Assembly (NCBI GenBank): GCA_017549325.1 | Contig: JAFYVA010000084.1 | Location: forward strand, 1-19,954 | Direction of reading: 5' to 3' | Source: Oscillospiraceae bacterium | GTDB taxonomy: Bacteria > Bacillota_A > Clostridia > Oscillospirales > Oscillospiraceae | Length of the DNA: 19,954 nt | In this document: positions 1 through 6,610 of the stretch, piece after piece | Position numbering within the stretch: position 1 is the stretch's first letter | Layout: each line of letters begins with the position of its first letter | The notes under the pieces: generated by a model | Database searches by the model: none | What the model was told of the DNA's origin: nothing | Seen by the model: only the letters and a program-made list of their open reading frames with translations | Program-made: the position numbers and the translations under genes

Positions 1-1381
1 CTCCATCACCCGCGACTTCGACTGGTCCGAGACGGAGAACAACAAGCTCCTGTTCGAGATGACCGCCAAGTACGGCACGCCCTATTTCTCCAACTATATC
101 AACTCCGACATGGAGCCCAACGATGTCCGTTCCATGTGCTGCCGTCTGCGCCTCGACCTGCGCGAGCTGCGTAAGAAGTCCGGCGGCTTCTTCGGCTCCG
201 GCGAGTCCACCGGTTCTGTGGGCGTGGTCACCATTAACCTGCCCCGTATCGCCTACCTCGCCGCAGATGAGGCTGACTTCTATGCCCGCCTCGACCGTCT
301 GATGGACGTGTCTGCCCGCTCCCTCAAGACCAAGCGTACCGTCATCACCACGCTGCTGGATTCGGGCCTGTATCCCTACACCAAGCGCTATCTGGGCACC
401 TTCGACAACCACTTCTCCACCATCGGCCTCATCGGTATGAACGAGGTGGGCCTCAACGCCAAGTGGCTGGGTAAGGATCTGACCCACGCCGAGACCCAGA
501 AGTTTGCACAGGATGTGCTCAACCATATGCGCGAGCGCCTGAGCGACTACCAGGAGAAGTACGGCGACCTGTACAACCTGGAGGCCACTCCCGCCGAGTC
601 CACCACCTACCGCTTTGCCAAGCACGATAAGGAGCACTATCCCGACATCATCACCGCCAACGAGAATGGTACTCCGTATTACACCAACTCCAGCCATCTG
701 CCCGTGGGCTTCACCGAGGATATTTTCTCTGCCCTCGACGTGCAGGATGAGCTGCAGACCCTCTACACCTCCGGTACCGTGTTCCACGCCTTCCTGGGCG
801 AGAAGCTGCCGGATTGGAAGGCTGCCGCCACGCTGGTGCGTAAGATCGCCGAGAACTACAAGCTGCCCTACTACACCATGTCTCCCACCTATTCCGTGTG
901 CAAGAACCACGGCTATCTGGCGGGCGAAGTGGCTCAGTGCCCCGTCTGCGGCGAGAAGACCGAGATCTACAGCCGCATCACCGGCTATTACCGCCCCGTC
1001 CAGAACTGGAACGACGGTAAGGCACAGGAGTTCAAGGATCGCCGCGTCTATGACATCGGCAACTCCAAGCTGACCCATCAGGGTGTGCTGAAGCCCGCAG
1101 AGCCCGTGGTGGAGGATGCGACTCCCATCGTGGCCGCCTCCGCTCCTGTGGACGGCGTGGTGAAGATGTTCGCCACCCGCACCTGCCCTAACTGCAAGCA
1201 GGCCGAGAAGATGCTGAGTGACGCCGGTATCCCCTATGTCAAGCTCCTCGCTGAGGAAAATGGCGATGAGGTGAAGCGTCTGGGCATCCGTCAGGCTCCC
1301 ACACTGGTGGTGGGCGAGACCGAGGAAAAGTTTGTCGGTGTCGGTGCCGTGCGTAAGTTCGTGGAGAGCCGCAAGGCATAA
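1..1381 (+). CDS. nrdD: Anaerobic (class III) ribonucleoside-triphosphate reductase, C-terminal part, with fused thioredoxin-like domain
   Basis: This is the 3' part of a gene truncated by the window start; the frame is open from base 2 with no stop. Class III reductases make dNTPs from NTPs without oxygen, using a glycyl radical. Visible marks are the MCCRLRLD active-site segment (about 134-157), GSVGVVTINLPRIA, a C-x2-H plus CPVC zinc cluster (about 899-957), and the glycyl-radical segment RITGYYRPVQNWN with the radical Gly codon at 983-985. Canonical NrdD ends soon after this. Here an Ala/Pro/Val-rich linker (about 1090-1155) leads to a thioredoxin/glutaredoxin-like domain of about 75 residues: MFATRTCPNCKQAE with cysteines at 1184 and 1193, and cis-proline motif QAPTLVV. 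Formate-dependent NrdD enzymes need no such partner, so the fusion suggests a thioredoxin-type electron supply. trxB follows. No activase gene (nrdG) is visible. Confidence 0.95.
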   Translation, partial: SITRDFDWSETENNKLLFEMTAKYGTPYFSNYINSDMEPNDVRSMCCRLRLDLRELRKKSGGFFGSGESTGSVGVVTINLPRIAYLAADEADFYARLDRLMDVSARSLKTKRTVITTLLDSGLYPYTKRYLGTFDNHFSTIGLIGMNEVGLNAKWLGKDLTHAETQKFAQDVLNHMRERLSDYQEKYGDLYNLEATPAESTTYRFAKHDKEHYPDIITANENGTPYYTNSSHLPVGFTEDIFSALDVQDELQTLYTSGTVFHAFLGEKLPDWKAAATLVRKIAENYKLPYYTMSPTYSVCKNHGYLAGEVAQCPVCGEKTEIYSRITGYYRPVQNWNDGKAQEFKDRRVYDIGNSKLTHQGVLKPAEPVVEDATPIVAASAPVDGVVKMFATRTCPNCKQAEKMLSDAGIPYVKLLAEENGDEVKRLGIRQAPTLVVGETEEKFVGVGAVRKFVESRKA

Positions 1382-1401
1382 GAATCCCCAAATGCAAATC
1401 A

Positions 1402-1428
1402 AAAAGCCCCCGAAAAACGGGGGCTTTT
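1402..1428 (+). terminator. Rho-independent terminator after nrdD
   Basis: The sequence forms a perfect hairpin of 11 base pairs (AAAAGCCCCCG / CGGGGGCTTTT) with an AAAAA loop, 20 bases after the nrdD stop. It lies between nrdD and trxB, so trxB is transcribed by readthrough or from a promoter I cannot identify. A small second stem (AAACGC 1439-1444 / GCGTTT 1451-1456) sits between it and the trxB ribosome binding site. Confidence 0.9.
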
Positions 1429-1476
1429 GAAACTTCCAAAACGCTGCGAGGCGTTTCTGAACAAAGGAGAACCAGT

Positions 1477-2385
1477 ATGTTTGATGTTATCGTGATTGGC
1501 GGTGGCCCTGCAGGCCTGACTGCCGCACTGTATGCCGCCCGCGCCGGTAAAACGGTGGCCGTGGTGGAGCGCGAGGCCACCGGCGGACAGATCGCCCTGT
1601 CTCCGCTGGTGGAGAACTATCCCGCCATCCCCGCCATGGCAGGTGCCGACTTTGCCTTCCAGCTGACCGAGCAGGTGGAGAAACTGGGCGTAGAGATCAT
1701 CTACGGCGAGGCAACGGCTGTGGAGAAGTCCGATGCCGCCTTTGTTGTCACCGTGGATGGCGAGGCGCAGGAGGGCAAGTCCGTGGTATTGGCTACCGGC
1801 GCTGCCCACCGCCATCTGGGCCTTGCAGGTGAAGAGGATCTGGTGGGCATGGGTGTGTCCTACTGTGCCGTGTGCGACGGCGCCTTTTTCTCCGGCCGCG
1901 ATGTGGCGGTGGTGGGTGGCGGCGACACCGCATTGCAGGATGCCCTGTTTCTGGCCAATTCCTGCCACCATGTTACGCTGATCCACCGCCGTGACGAGTT
2001 CCGCGGAGAGAAGCGCCTTGTAGAGCAGGTGGAGAAGCGTGAGAACATTTCAATTCTCTACAGCCATACAGTGGAGGAACTGATCGCTGAAAACGGCGAA
2101 TTGAACGCCATTGTGGTGAAGGATATCAAGAGCGGCGAGCTGAAAACCATGGTGTTGGACGGCCTCTTCGCCGCTGTGGGACAGGCACCCCAGAGCGCCC
2201 CCTTTGCTGCGCTCGTGACTACCAAGGGTGGCTACTACGATGCCGGAGAAAATTGCCTCAGCAGCTTCCCCGGTGTGTTTGTGGCGGGCGACGGACGCGT
2301 CAAGTCGGTGCGCCAGCTGACTACTGCCGTGGGCGACGGCGCCGTGGCCGGTTTGGCTGCGTGTCAGTATGTGGATAGTTTGTAA
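1477..2385 (+). CDS. trxB: Thioredoxin reductase (NADPH, FAD-dependent)
   Basis: A 302-residue cytosolic flavoprotein of normal length for low-molecular-weight thioredoxin reductase, which passes electrons from NADPH through FAD to a thioredoxin disulfide. Motifs in order: FAD-binding GGGPAG (residues 8-13), redox-active CAVC (C130 and C133), NADPH-binding GGGDTA (147-152), HRRDEFR (170-176), which contacts the NADPH phosphate, and a C-terminal VFVAGDGR flavin motif. The ATG at 1477 has AAAGGAG seven bases upstream. Its position directly after an NrdD that carries its own thioredoxin-like domain suggests that this enzyme recharges that domain. That functional link is inference; TrxB could equally serve free thioredoxins. 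Confidence 0.96.
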   Translation: MFDVIVIGGGPAGLTAALYAARAGKTVAVVEREATGGQIALSPLVENYPAIPAMAGADFAFQLTEQVEKLGVEIIYGEATAVEKSDAAFVVTVDGEAQEGKSVVLATGAAHRHLGLAGEEDLVGMGVSYCAVCDGAFFSGRDVAVVGGGDTALQDALFLANSCHHVTLIHRRDEFRGEKRLVEQVEKRENISILYSHTVEELIAENGELNAIVVKDIKSGELKTMVLDGLFAAVGQAPQSAPFAALVTTKGGYYDAGENCLSSFPGVFVAGDGRVKSVRQLTTAVGDGAVAGLAACQYVDSL

Positions 2386-2402
2386 GCGGAAGATAAAGGT
2401 AC

Positions 2403-2435
2403 AAAACAGCATCCCCGACCGGGGATGCTGTTTTT
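2403..2435 (+). terminator. Rho-independent terminator after trxB
   Basis: A 10-bp perfect stem CAGCATCCCC / GGGGATGCTG with loop GACC, preceded by AAAA and followed by TTTTT, 17 bases after the trxB stop. The A and T tracts would allow it to act in both directions. A tRNA 3'-end relic begins eight bases further on, repeating the hairpin-plus-tRNA-end arrangement seen twice more in this region. Confidence 0.9.
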
Positions 2436-2442
2436 GTATATT

Positions 2443-2463
2443 GCCGGTGGTGGGAGAGTCCCC
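2443..2463 (-). repeat. tRNA 3'-end relic A
   Basis: Bases GCCGGTGGTGGGA match the acceptor stem and T-stem end of the intact tRNA-Leu at 2734-2820, read in the same orientation. The T-loop that should follow (CTCGAACCC) is replaced by GAGTCCCC, so this cannot be a tRNA. The GGGAGAGTCCC core is the reverse complement of the GGGACTCTCCC core of relic B (2608-2618). Nothing resembling the 5' half of a tRNA accompanies it. Confidence 0.6.
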
Positions 2464-2502
2464 TTGCAGAGGCAGTTGTTTTCGTATTAGCATGGGGAGA
2501 GC

Positions 2503-2530
2503 ACGAGAGGGGAGGGTATGCCCCTCTCGT
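2503..2530. repeat. Perfect 10-bp inverted repeat (hairpin)
   Basis: ACGAGAGGGG (2503-2512) and CCCCTCTCGT (2521-2530) are exact reverse complements around an 8-base loop. There is no adjoining T tract, so it is not an obvious terminator. It is part of the hairpin cluster at 2403-2734. Confidence 0.75.
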
Positions 2531-2540
2531 ATAAAATTAC

Positions 2541-2555
2541 CGCGCCGAAGGCGCG
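2541..2555. repeat. Perfect 6-bp GC hairpin with GAA loop
   Basis: CGCGCC / GGCGCG around GAA (TTC on the - strand). It shares the GAA loop with the hairpins at 2557-2599 and 2700-2734. Very short, so structural significance is uncertain. Confidence 0.55.
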
Positions 2556-2556
2556 T

Positions 2557-2599
2557 ACCAAAAAAGAGAGACACCCGAAGGGCGTCTCTCTTTTTTGGT
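2557..2599. terminator. Bidirectional terminator-like hairpin
   Basis: A 16-bp perfect stem (2557-2572 with 2584-2599) closes on an inner CCC-GAA-GGG, with one A/C mismatch between. Runs of six A and six T form the base, so it resembles a factor-independent terminator on either strand. On the - strand it directly follows relic B, exactly as the hairpin at 2700-2734 follows the intact tRNA-Leu. No gene that it obviously terminates is present. Confidence 0.75.
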
Positions 2600-2622
2600 G
2601 CCGGTGGTGGGACTCTCCCGCG
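2597..2622 (-). repeat. tRNA 3'-end relic B
   Basis: GGTGCCGGTGGTGGGACTC is identical to the 3' end of the intact tRNA-Leu (T-stem, acceptor stem, and part of CCA), and the preceding CTC plus T tract also match. Identity stops inside the T-loop, where CTCCCGCGG replaces CGAACCC. It is a truncated duplicate of the tRNA end together with its terminator. Confidence 0.7.
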
Positions 2623-2626
2623 GTCT

Positions 2627-2673
2627 AAAAAACATCCACCGGATGTTTTTTGCACCAGTCTGTGGACTGGTGC
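2627..2673. repeat. Two adjacent perfect hairpins
   Basis: First, AAAAAACATCC / GGATGTTTTTT (11 bp, loop ACC, 2627-2651), which again is terminator-like in both directions. Directly after it comes GCACCAGTC / GACTGGTGC (9 bp, loop TGTG, 2652-2673). No coding sequence uses this stretch. Confidence 0.7.
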
Positions 2674-2680
2674 CGACCTG

Positions 2681-2693
2681 TTCGAGTCCCACA
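2681..2693 (+). repeat. tRNA T-loop relic C, inverted orientation
   Basis: TTCGAGTCCCACA matches the T-loop and 3' T-stem of the tRNA-Leu, but lies on the + strand, opposite to the intact gene and relics A and B. The 5' T-stem (GTGGG) is missing (CGACCTG instead), so it is not a functional tRNA. The bidirectional hairpin at 2700-2734 lies between it and the intact tRNA. Confidence 0.5.
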
Positions 2694-2699
2694 GATAGC

Positions 2700-2734
2700 A
2701 AAAGAGGCACAGCCCGAAGGGCTGTGCCTCTTTT
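2700..2734 (-). terminator. Terminator of tRNA-Leu
   Basis: A 16-bp perfect stem with loop GAA (TTC on the - strand), flanked by A4 and T4 tracts. On the - strand it begins immediately at the encoded CCA of tRNA-Leu, leaving almost no trailer. Confidence 0.85.
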
Positions 2735-2820
2735 GGTGCCGGTGGTGGGACTCGAACCCACACGATGTCGCCACCAACGGATTTTGAGTCCGTCACGTCT
2801 ACCAATTCCATCACACCGGC
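2734..2820 (-). tRNA. tRNA-Leu(CAA), with encoded CCA
   Basis: Read on the - strand, the 87-nt sequence folds as a class II (long variable arm) tRNA. It has a 7-bp acceptor stem GCCGGTG / CACCGGC, D-loop with TTGGTAGA, anticodon stem ACGGA / TCCGT, a seven-base loop CTCAAAA giving anticodon CAA, a variable arm (TTGGTGGCGACATCGT), T-arm GTGGG-TTCGAGT-CCCAC, discriminator A and encoded CCA. It decodes UUG leucine codons. It has its own promoter (2834-2862) and terminator (2700-2734). Confidence 0.95.
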
Positions 2821-2833
2821 GTGTAACAGCGTT

Positions 2834-2862
2834 ATTATAGCCGACACAGGGAGGAAATGCAA
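2834..2862 (-). promoter_or_regulatory. Promoter of tRNA-Leu
   Basis: On the - strand the sequence reads TTGCAT, 17 bases, TATAAT: a near-consensus sigma-70-type promoter with ideal spacing. The -10 box ends 13 bases before the first base of the mature tRNA. Confidence 0.85.
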
Positions 2863-2936
2863 GGGGTATTTTGCGATTACGGTGCAATCCGTTACACAAA
2901 ATTCAAAAAGTAGGGCTACCAAACGGAGAAAAGATG

Positions 2937-2945
2937 TGGTACAAT
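2937..2945 (+). promoter_or_regulatory. Probable extended -10 promoter for the lipoprotein/two-component operon
   Basis: TGG followed by TACAAT fits an extended -10 element. The -35 region at the expected spacing (TACCAA, 2917-2922) is poor. It points away from the tRNA promoter and lies about 48 bases before the lipoprotein start. Confidence 0.55.
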
Positions 2946-2992
2946 AATCAAAACTGTGCCCATTGATCGTAAAGGAAAGGAGGGCGGCGTTG

Positions 2993-4318
2993 ATGAAGAA
3001 AACGAAGCATCTGGTTGTGGCATTGGCTGTGCTTTTCATGGGGCTTTTGCTGTGTGGCTGCGAGTTTGGCAGCAACGTGGAAGATCTCTACACGCTGCCC
3101 AAAATGCCGGAGGAATTTACGGGACTGAACCAGCAGTTGGAAGAGCTGCGCGCTCAGGGCTATGAGTATGTCGTTCCCATGTCGGGACAGTATCTCCAGT
3201 CGGTGCACATGGTGGATTTGGACGCAGACCGCACGGTAGAGGCTGTGGCATTCTTCCGCAAAAACGGCGATGGAAAGCCCCTGAAGATATTTGTCTACAA
3301 AGCGATCGAGGGCAGCTATGAGCTGCTGTGCAGCGTGGAGAGCAGCGGCAGCAGTGTCGACAGTGTCCGGTATGAAGACCTGAACGGTGACGATCAGCTG
3401 GAACTGATCGTGGGCTGGAAAATGGCAACAGATGTGCAGTCGCTGGCGGTATACAATATTCGCCGCGAGTCGCTGATGCTCATGTCCAGCAGCTACAGCC
3501 GCTATACCGTCGAAGATATTGACAGCGACGGGCTTTCTGAGCTGTTTGTCCTGCGCGGCGACAGCGGCAGTACACCCGTTATGGAAGTCTATATGTGGCA
3601 GACCAATATTCTGGCGGTGGCCCATCAATGTGCGCTCAGCAGCAGCATGACGGAGCTGAGCCGCGGCAGCGTTGTCAATGGTACCACCATGGAGGGGCGT
3701 AACGCTGTGTTTGTCACCGGTGTGACAGAGCAGAACAAAGCCGTAACGGATGTGCTGGTATGGCAGAGCGATTTCATGGGGAACGGAAGTGTGGTAAACG
3801 CCGCTGCCCAGGAATCGACGGGACGCTCGGCGTTGGTATATCCGTACCGTCAGCTGCGGCCCGCTGATATCAACGATGACGGCATCACGGAGATTCCCGT
3901 GCCGGAGAGCAACCATACGCAGAATGATACGCTGGTGTATTGGCGGCAGTGCAGCACAACGGGATATACCTATGTGATCTCCAAAACGTACCATTCCCAG
4001 AGCAACGGCTGGTACTTTGTGCTGCCGGACGGCTGGTGGGATCGGGTCACTGCCACGGAGCAGGAGACTCTTGCCGGAGAAAATCAGGTGATCCTGTCGG
4101 TGGATAACTATCCTGTCATGGCCATCTATACCCTTACCGGCGAGAACCGCGAATCCCGCGCCAATTTGACGGGTCGGTTCCTGATCCGCCGGCAGACCGG
4201 TGTGATTTACGCTGCCGAGCTGTTGGAAGGTGCGGAACTGTATGCCATGGATCAGGCGCTGCTGCGCAACAGCTTTAACATGACGGTGAATGAGTGGCTG
4301 CCCAACAGCAGCTGGTAA
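2993..4318 (+). CDS. Lipoprotein with FG-GAP/VCBS-like calcium-loop repeats
   Basis: A 441-residue predicted cell-surface lipoprotein of unknown function. The start at 2993 gives a classical signal peptide (MKKTKH, hydrophobic stretch 7-20, lipobox LCGC with the acylated Cys probably at 23), and AAAGGAGG lies nine bases upstream; the in-frame ATG at 2963 would spoil the signal. At least four segments resemble the Asp-rich loops of FG-GAP/VCBS repeats: DLDADRTVEAV (75-85), DLNGDDQLEL (129-138), DIDSDGLSEL (175-184) and DINDDGITEI (292-301). These usually bind calcium within a beta-propeller. It sits 15 bases before a response regulator and histidine kinase, so an accessory role in sensing at the membrane is possible but only inferred from context. 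Confidence 0.85.
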   Translation: MKKTKHLVVALAVLFMGLLLCGCEFGSNVEDLYTLPKMPEEFTGLNQQLEELRAQGYEYVVPMSGQYLQSVHMVDLDADRTVEAVAFFRKNGDGKPLKIFVYKAIEGSYELLCSVESSGSSVDSVRYEDLNGDDQLELIVGWKMATDVQSLAVYNIRRESLMLMSSSYSRYTVEDIDSDGLSELFVLRGDSGSTPVMEVYMWQTNILAVAHQCALSSSMTELSRGSVVNGTTMEGRNAVFVTGVTEQNKAVTDVLVWQSDFMGNGSVVNAAAQESTGRSALVYPYRQLRPADINDDGITEIPVPESNHTQNDTLVYWRQCSTTGYTYVISKTYHSQSNGWYFVLPDGWWDRVTATEQETLAGENQVILSVDNYPVMAIYTLTGENRESRANLTGRFLIRRQTGVIYAAELLEGAELYAMDQALLRNSFNMTVNEWLPNSSW

Positions 4319-4333
4319 GAAGAGGAGAGGCGA

Positions 4334-5035
4334 ATGAAAAAAGTTCTGGTTCTGGAGGACGAGGCAAACATCCGCAGTTTTATTGTCATCAATCTGCGCC
4401 GCGCCGGCTACGAGGTGATCGAGGCGGAGAGCGGAGAAGAGGCATTGGAGAAACTGGCGCAGAACAAGGATGTGTGCCTGTGTCTGTTTGATGTGATGCT
4501 GCCGGGTATTGACGGCTTTGAGGTGTGCCGCCGTGTCCGCGCCGGCAACCCCCATATCGGCATCATTATGCTGACGGCCCGCTCTCAGGAGATGGATAAG
4601 GTGACCGGCCTGATGACCGGTGCCGACGACTATGTGACCAAGCCCTTTTCTCCGGCCGAGCTGACGGCCCGTGTGGATGCCCTGATCCGCCGCAGCGGCG
4701 GTGTGGCACCTCAGAGCGTGCAGCAGGCAGACGAGGACGAATTGGTCAGTCCTCCCTTTACGCTGAACCTGCGAAACCGCACGCTGGAGAAAAACGGTGA
4801 GCGGATCAAGCTGACGCAGGTGGAGTTCGGCATTATGCAGATGTTCCTGGAGAACACCGACAAGGCGCTGAGCCGCGAGGAGATCCTGGATAATGTCTGG
4901 GGCAAGGACTATTTTGGCGAGTTGAAGATCGTGGACGTGAACATCCGCCGTCTGCGACTGAAAATTGAGGATGACACGGCCAATCCCACCTACATCACAA
5001 CGGTGTGGGGCTTTGGCTACAAGTGGGGCGCATAA
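4334..5035 (+). CDS. OmpR/PhoB-family response regulator
   Basis: A 233-residue DNA-binding response regulator of typical length. The receiver domain (about 1-120) has acidic residues E8 and D9, phospho-acceptor D53 in LFDVMLPG, T81 and K103 in KPF. The C-terminal winged-helix domain (about 138-232) shows the usual LTQVEFGIMQ..., RRLRLKIEDD and GFGYKWGA pattern. ATG 4334 follows AGGAGAGG. It is co-transcribed with the lipoprotein upstream and the histidine kinase downstream, which is almost certainly its cognate kinase. The closest familiar family would be PhoP/WalR-like regulators, but the target genes cannot be read from the sequence. Confidence 0.95.
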   Translation: MKKVLVLEDEANIRSFIVINLRRAGYEVIEAESGEEALEKLAQNKDVCLCLFDVMLPGIDGFEVCRRVRAGNPHIGIIMLTARSQEMDKVTGLMTGADDYVTKPFSPAELTARVDALIRRSGGVAPQSVQQADEDELVSPPFTLNLRNRTLEKNGERIKLTQVEFGIMQMFLENTDKALSREEILDNVWGKDYFGELKIVDVNIRRLRLKIEDDTANPTYITTVWGFGYKWGA

Positions 5036-5073
5036 CCGCCCTGAAAAACGAACGGACAAGGAGGTGACCGGCA

Positions 5074-6537
5074 ATGTCAACGGAGATGACAACTCAATCC
5101 AAACGCACCCACGGCTTGCGCCGCCGCTGGATGATCAGTTCCCTTTTGCCGGTCATCACCATACTGGTGCTGATCTCGGCACTGGTTTCCATCGGTCTGG
5201 GCAGCGCCTATTACTCCAACGCCCGCTCGGCGCTGGAGGCCAAGGCTGCGGCAGGTGCAGAGTATTTCAATACCTATGTTATGACCAGCTATGAGGAGTA
5301 CTACCACAGTGCCACACTCTATGTGAACAGCTTCGAGGACAGCGACAAAGTGGAGCTGCAGTTCCTCAACAGCTCCGGCGCAGTGGACGTCTCCACCCGC
5401 AGCATGATGATCGGCTCGGCACCCGGCACGCAGGATGTGTACGATGCCCTCAGCACCGGTGAGATCAGCAGCTTTTTGGGCCGTGACAGGGCGACAGGAG
5501 AGAGAATTCTGGCGGTCTCCGGCCTTCTGCGGTTCCACGGCGAGGTGGTGGGCATCATCCGCTTCGTTACTGCCACCCACAATCTGGACAGTCAGGTGCT
5601 GCTGACCGTGATGATTATTCTGGCCATTATGCTGGCGGTCAGCTTCGTGGTGGTGATCTCCAGTTTGCTGCTGATCAACAATGTGGTGGCGCCTGTCTCC
5701 GCCGTCTCTGAGGCGGCCAAGCAGATCTCCGGCGGCAGTTACGGGTTCTGCATCCCCAATCGCTACGCCGACGAAATGGGCGAGCTGGTGGACAATATCA
5801 ACGATATGTCTGTAAAGATCGGACAGAATGAAAAGCTGCAGCAGGAGTTCATCTCCTCCGTGTCCCACGAGCTGCGTACGCCTCTGACGGCCATTAACGG
5901 CTGGGCCGAGACATTGCTGGCGGATGTGGGCAGCGAGGACGAGGAGTCCCAGCGCCGCGGTTTGAATATCATCGTCAAGGAGTCCAGCCGTCTGACCAAG
6001 ATGGTGGAGGAACTGCTGGACTTCTCCAAGATGTCCGACGGCCGCTTTACACTGGATATGGAGCCGATGGACTTGCAGGCGGAATTTGAGGATACGGTGT
6101 ATACCTATCACCAGATCTTCAAGCAGGAGGGCATTACGCTCCTCTACAGTGCGGGCGATGAGTACGACGAGATCATCTCTGCCGACCCCGTGCGCCTCAA
6201 GCAGGTGTTCTGCAACGTGCTGGACAATGCCGCCAAGCACGGCGGAAGCGGCAAACGCATTGTGACCCGCCTTAACCGCAGCCGCGGTCACTATATCATC
6301 ACGGTTCGTGACTTCGGCCCCGGTATCCCGGAGAACGATCTGCCCCATGTGAAGGAAAAGTTCTACAAGGGCGGCTCCAAAGCGCGCGGCAGCGGCATCG
6401 GCCTTGCCGTGTGCGATGAGATCATCCGGCTCCATGACGGCACCTTCACCATCGATAACGCCAAGGGCGGCGGTGCCATCGTCACCATTCGCCTGCCCAT
6501 CCGTCATGTGCCGCGTGAAACAGGAACAAGAAAGTAA
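5074..6537 (+). CDS. Membrane sensor histidine kinase
   Basis: A 487-residue HisKA-type kinase. Two membrane segments (about 19-43 and 176-201) bracket an extracytoplasmic sensor region of about 130 residues. A HAMP-like linker (about 202-250) follows, then the H-box SSVSHELRTPLT with phospho-accepting H265, N-box NVLDNAAKHG, G1 DFGPGIP, F-box EKFYKGG and G2 GSGIGLAVC. All catalytic motifs are intact. ATG 5074 has AAGGAGG ten bases upstream. The signal sensed is unknown; the sensor region resembles a dCache/PAS-like extracellular fold only in size. Confidence 0.95.
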   Translation: MSTEMTTQSKRTHGLRRRWMISSLLPVITILVLISALVSIGLGSAYYSNARSALEAKAAAGAEYFNTYVMTSYEEYYHSATLYVNSFEDSDKVELQFLNSSGAVDVSTRSMMIGSAPGTQDVYDALSTGEISSFLGRDRATGERILAVSGLLRFHGEVVGIIRFVTATHNLDSQVLLTVMIILAIMLAVSFVVVISSLLLINNVVAPVSAVSEAAKQISGGSYGFCIPNRYADEMGELVDNINDMSVKIGQNEKLQQEFISSVSHELRTPLTAINGWAETLLADVGSEDEESQRRGLNIIVKESSRLTKMVEELLDFSKMSDGRFTLDMEPMDLQAEFEDTVYTYHQIFKQEGITLLYSAGDEYDEIISADPVRLKQVFCNVLDNAAKHGGSGKRIVTRLNRSRGHYIITVRDFGPGIPENDLPHVKEKFYKGGSKARGSGIGLAVCDEIIRLHDGTFTIDNAKGGGAIVTIRLPIRHVPRETGTRK

Positions 6538-6555
6538 GAAAATATAGAACAAGTG

Positions 6556-6584
6556 TTGCATTTTCGAAAAGAGTATGTTACACT
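6556..6584 (+). promoter_or_regulatory. Promoter for the DUF1385-prmC genes
   Basis: TTGCAT, 17 bases, TACACT, with a TG at the extended -10 position. It lies 19 bases after the kinase stop and 26 bases before the next start codon, marking a new transcription unit. Confidence 0.7.
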
Positions 6585-6610
6585 GTCCGTAAGAAAGGAT
6601 TCATACCCCT

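Noticed and set aside
2597..2700. A second tRNA gene
   Set aside because: Only the T-arm and acceptor end are present; no D-arm, anticodon arm or matching 5' acceptor strand could be found.
2369..2840. Short + strand frames over the hairpin cluster
   Set aside because: Their sequences derive from hairpin and tRNA bases, with no ribosome binding site and no recognisable protein.
2821..2897. GTGTAAC / GTTACAC inverted repeat flanking the tRNA promoter
   Set aside because: Seven-base exact inverted repeat 63 bases apart may be a regulatory palindrome, but a match this short and this far apart is expected by chance.
2050..3075. 341-codon open frame on the - strand across the hairpin region
   Set aside because: It runs through an intact tRNA gene, its promoter and several terminators, and overlaps trxB antisense.
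2948..5092. 714-codon open frame on the - strand
   Set aside because: It lies antisense to the lipoprotein and response regulator genes, which have clear domains and ribosome binding sites. The translation is low-complexity His/Gln/Leu-rich, typical of a shadow frame in GC-rich DNA.
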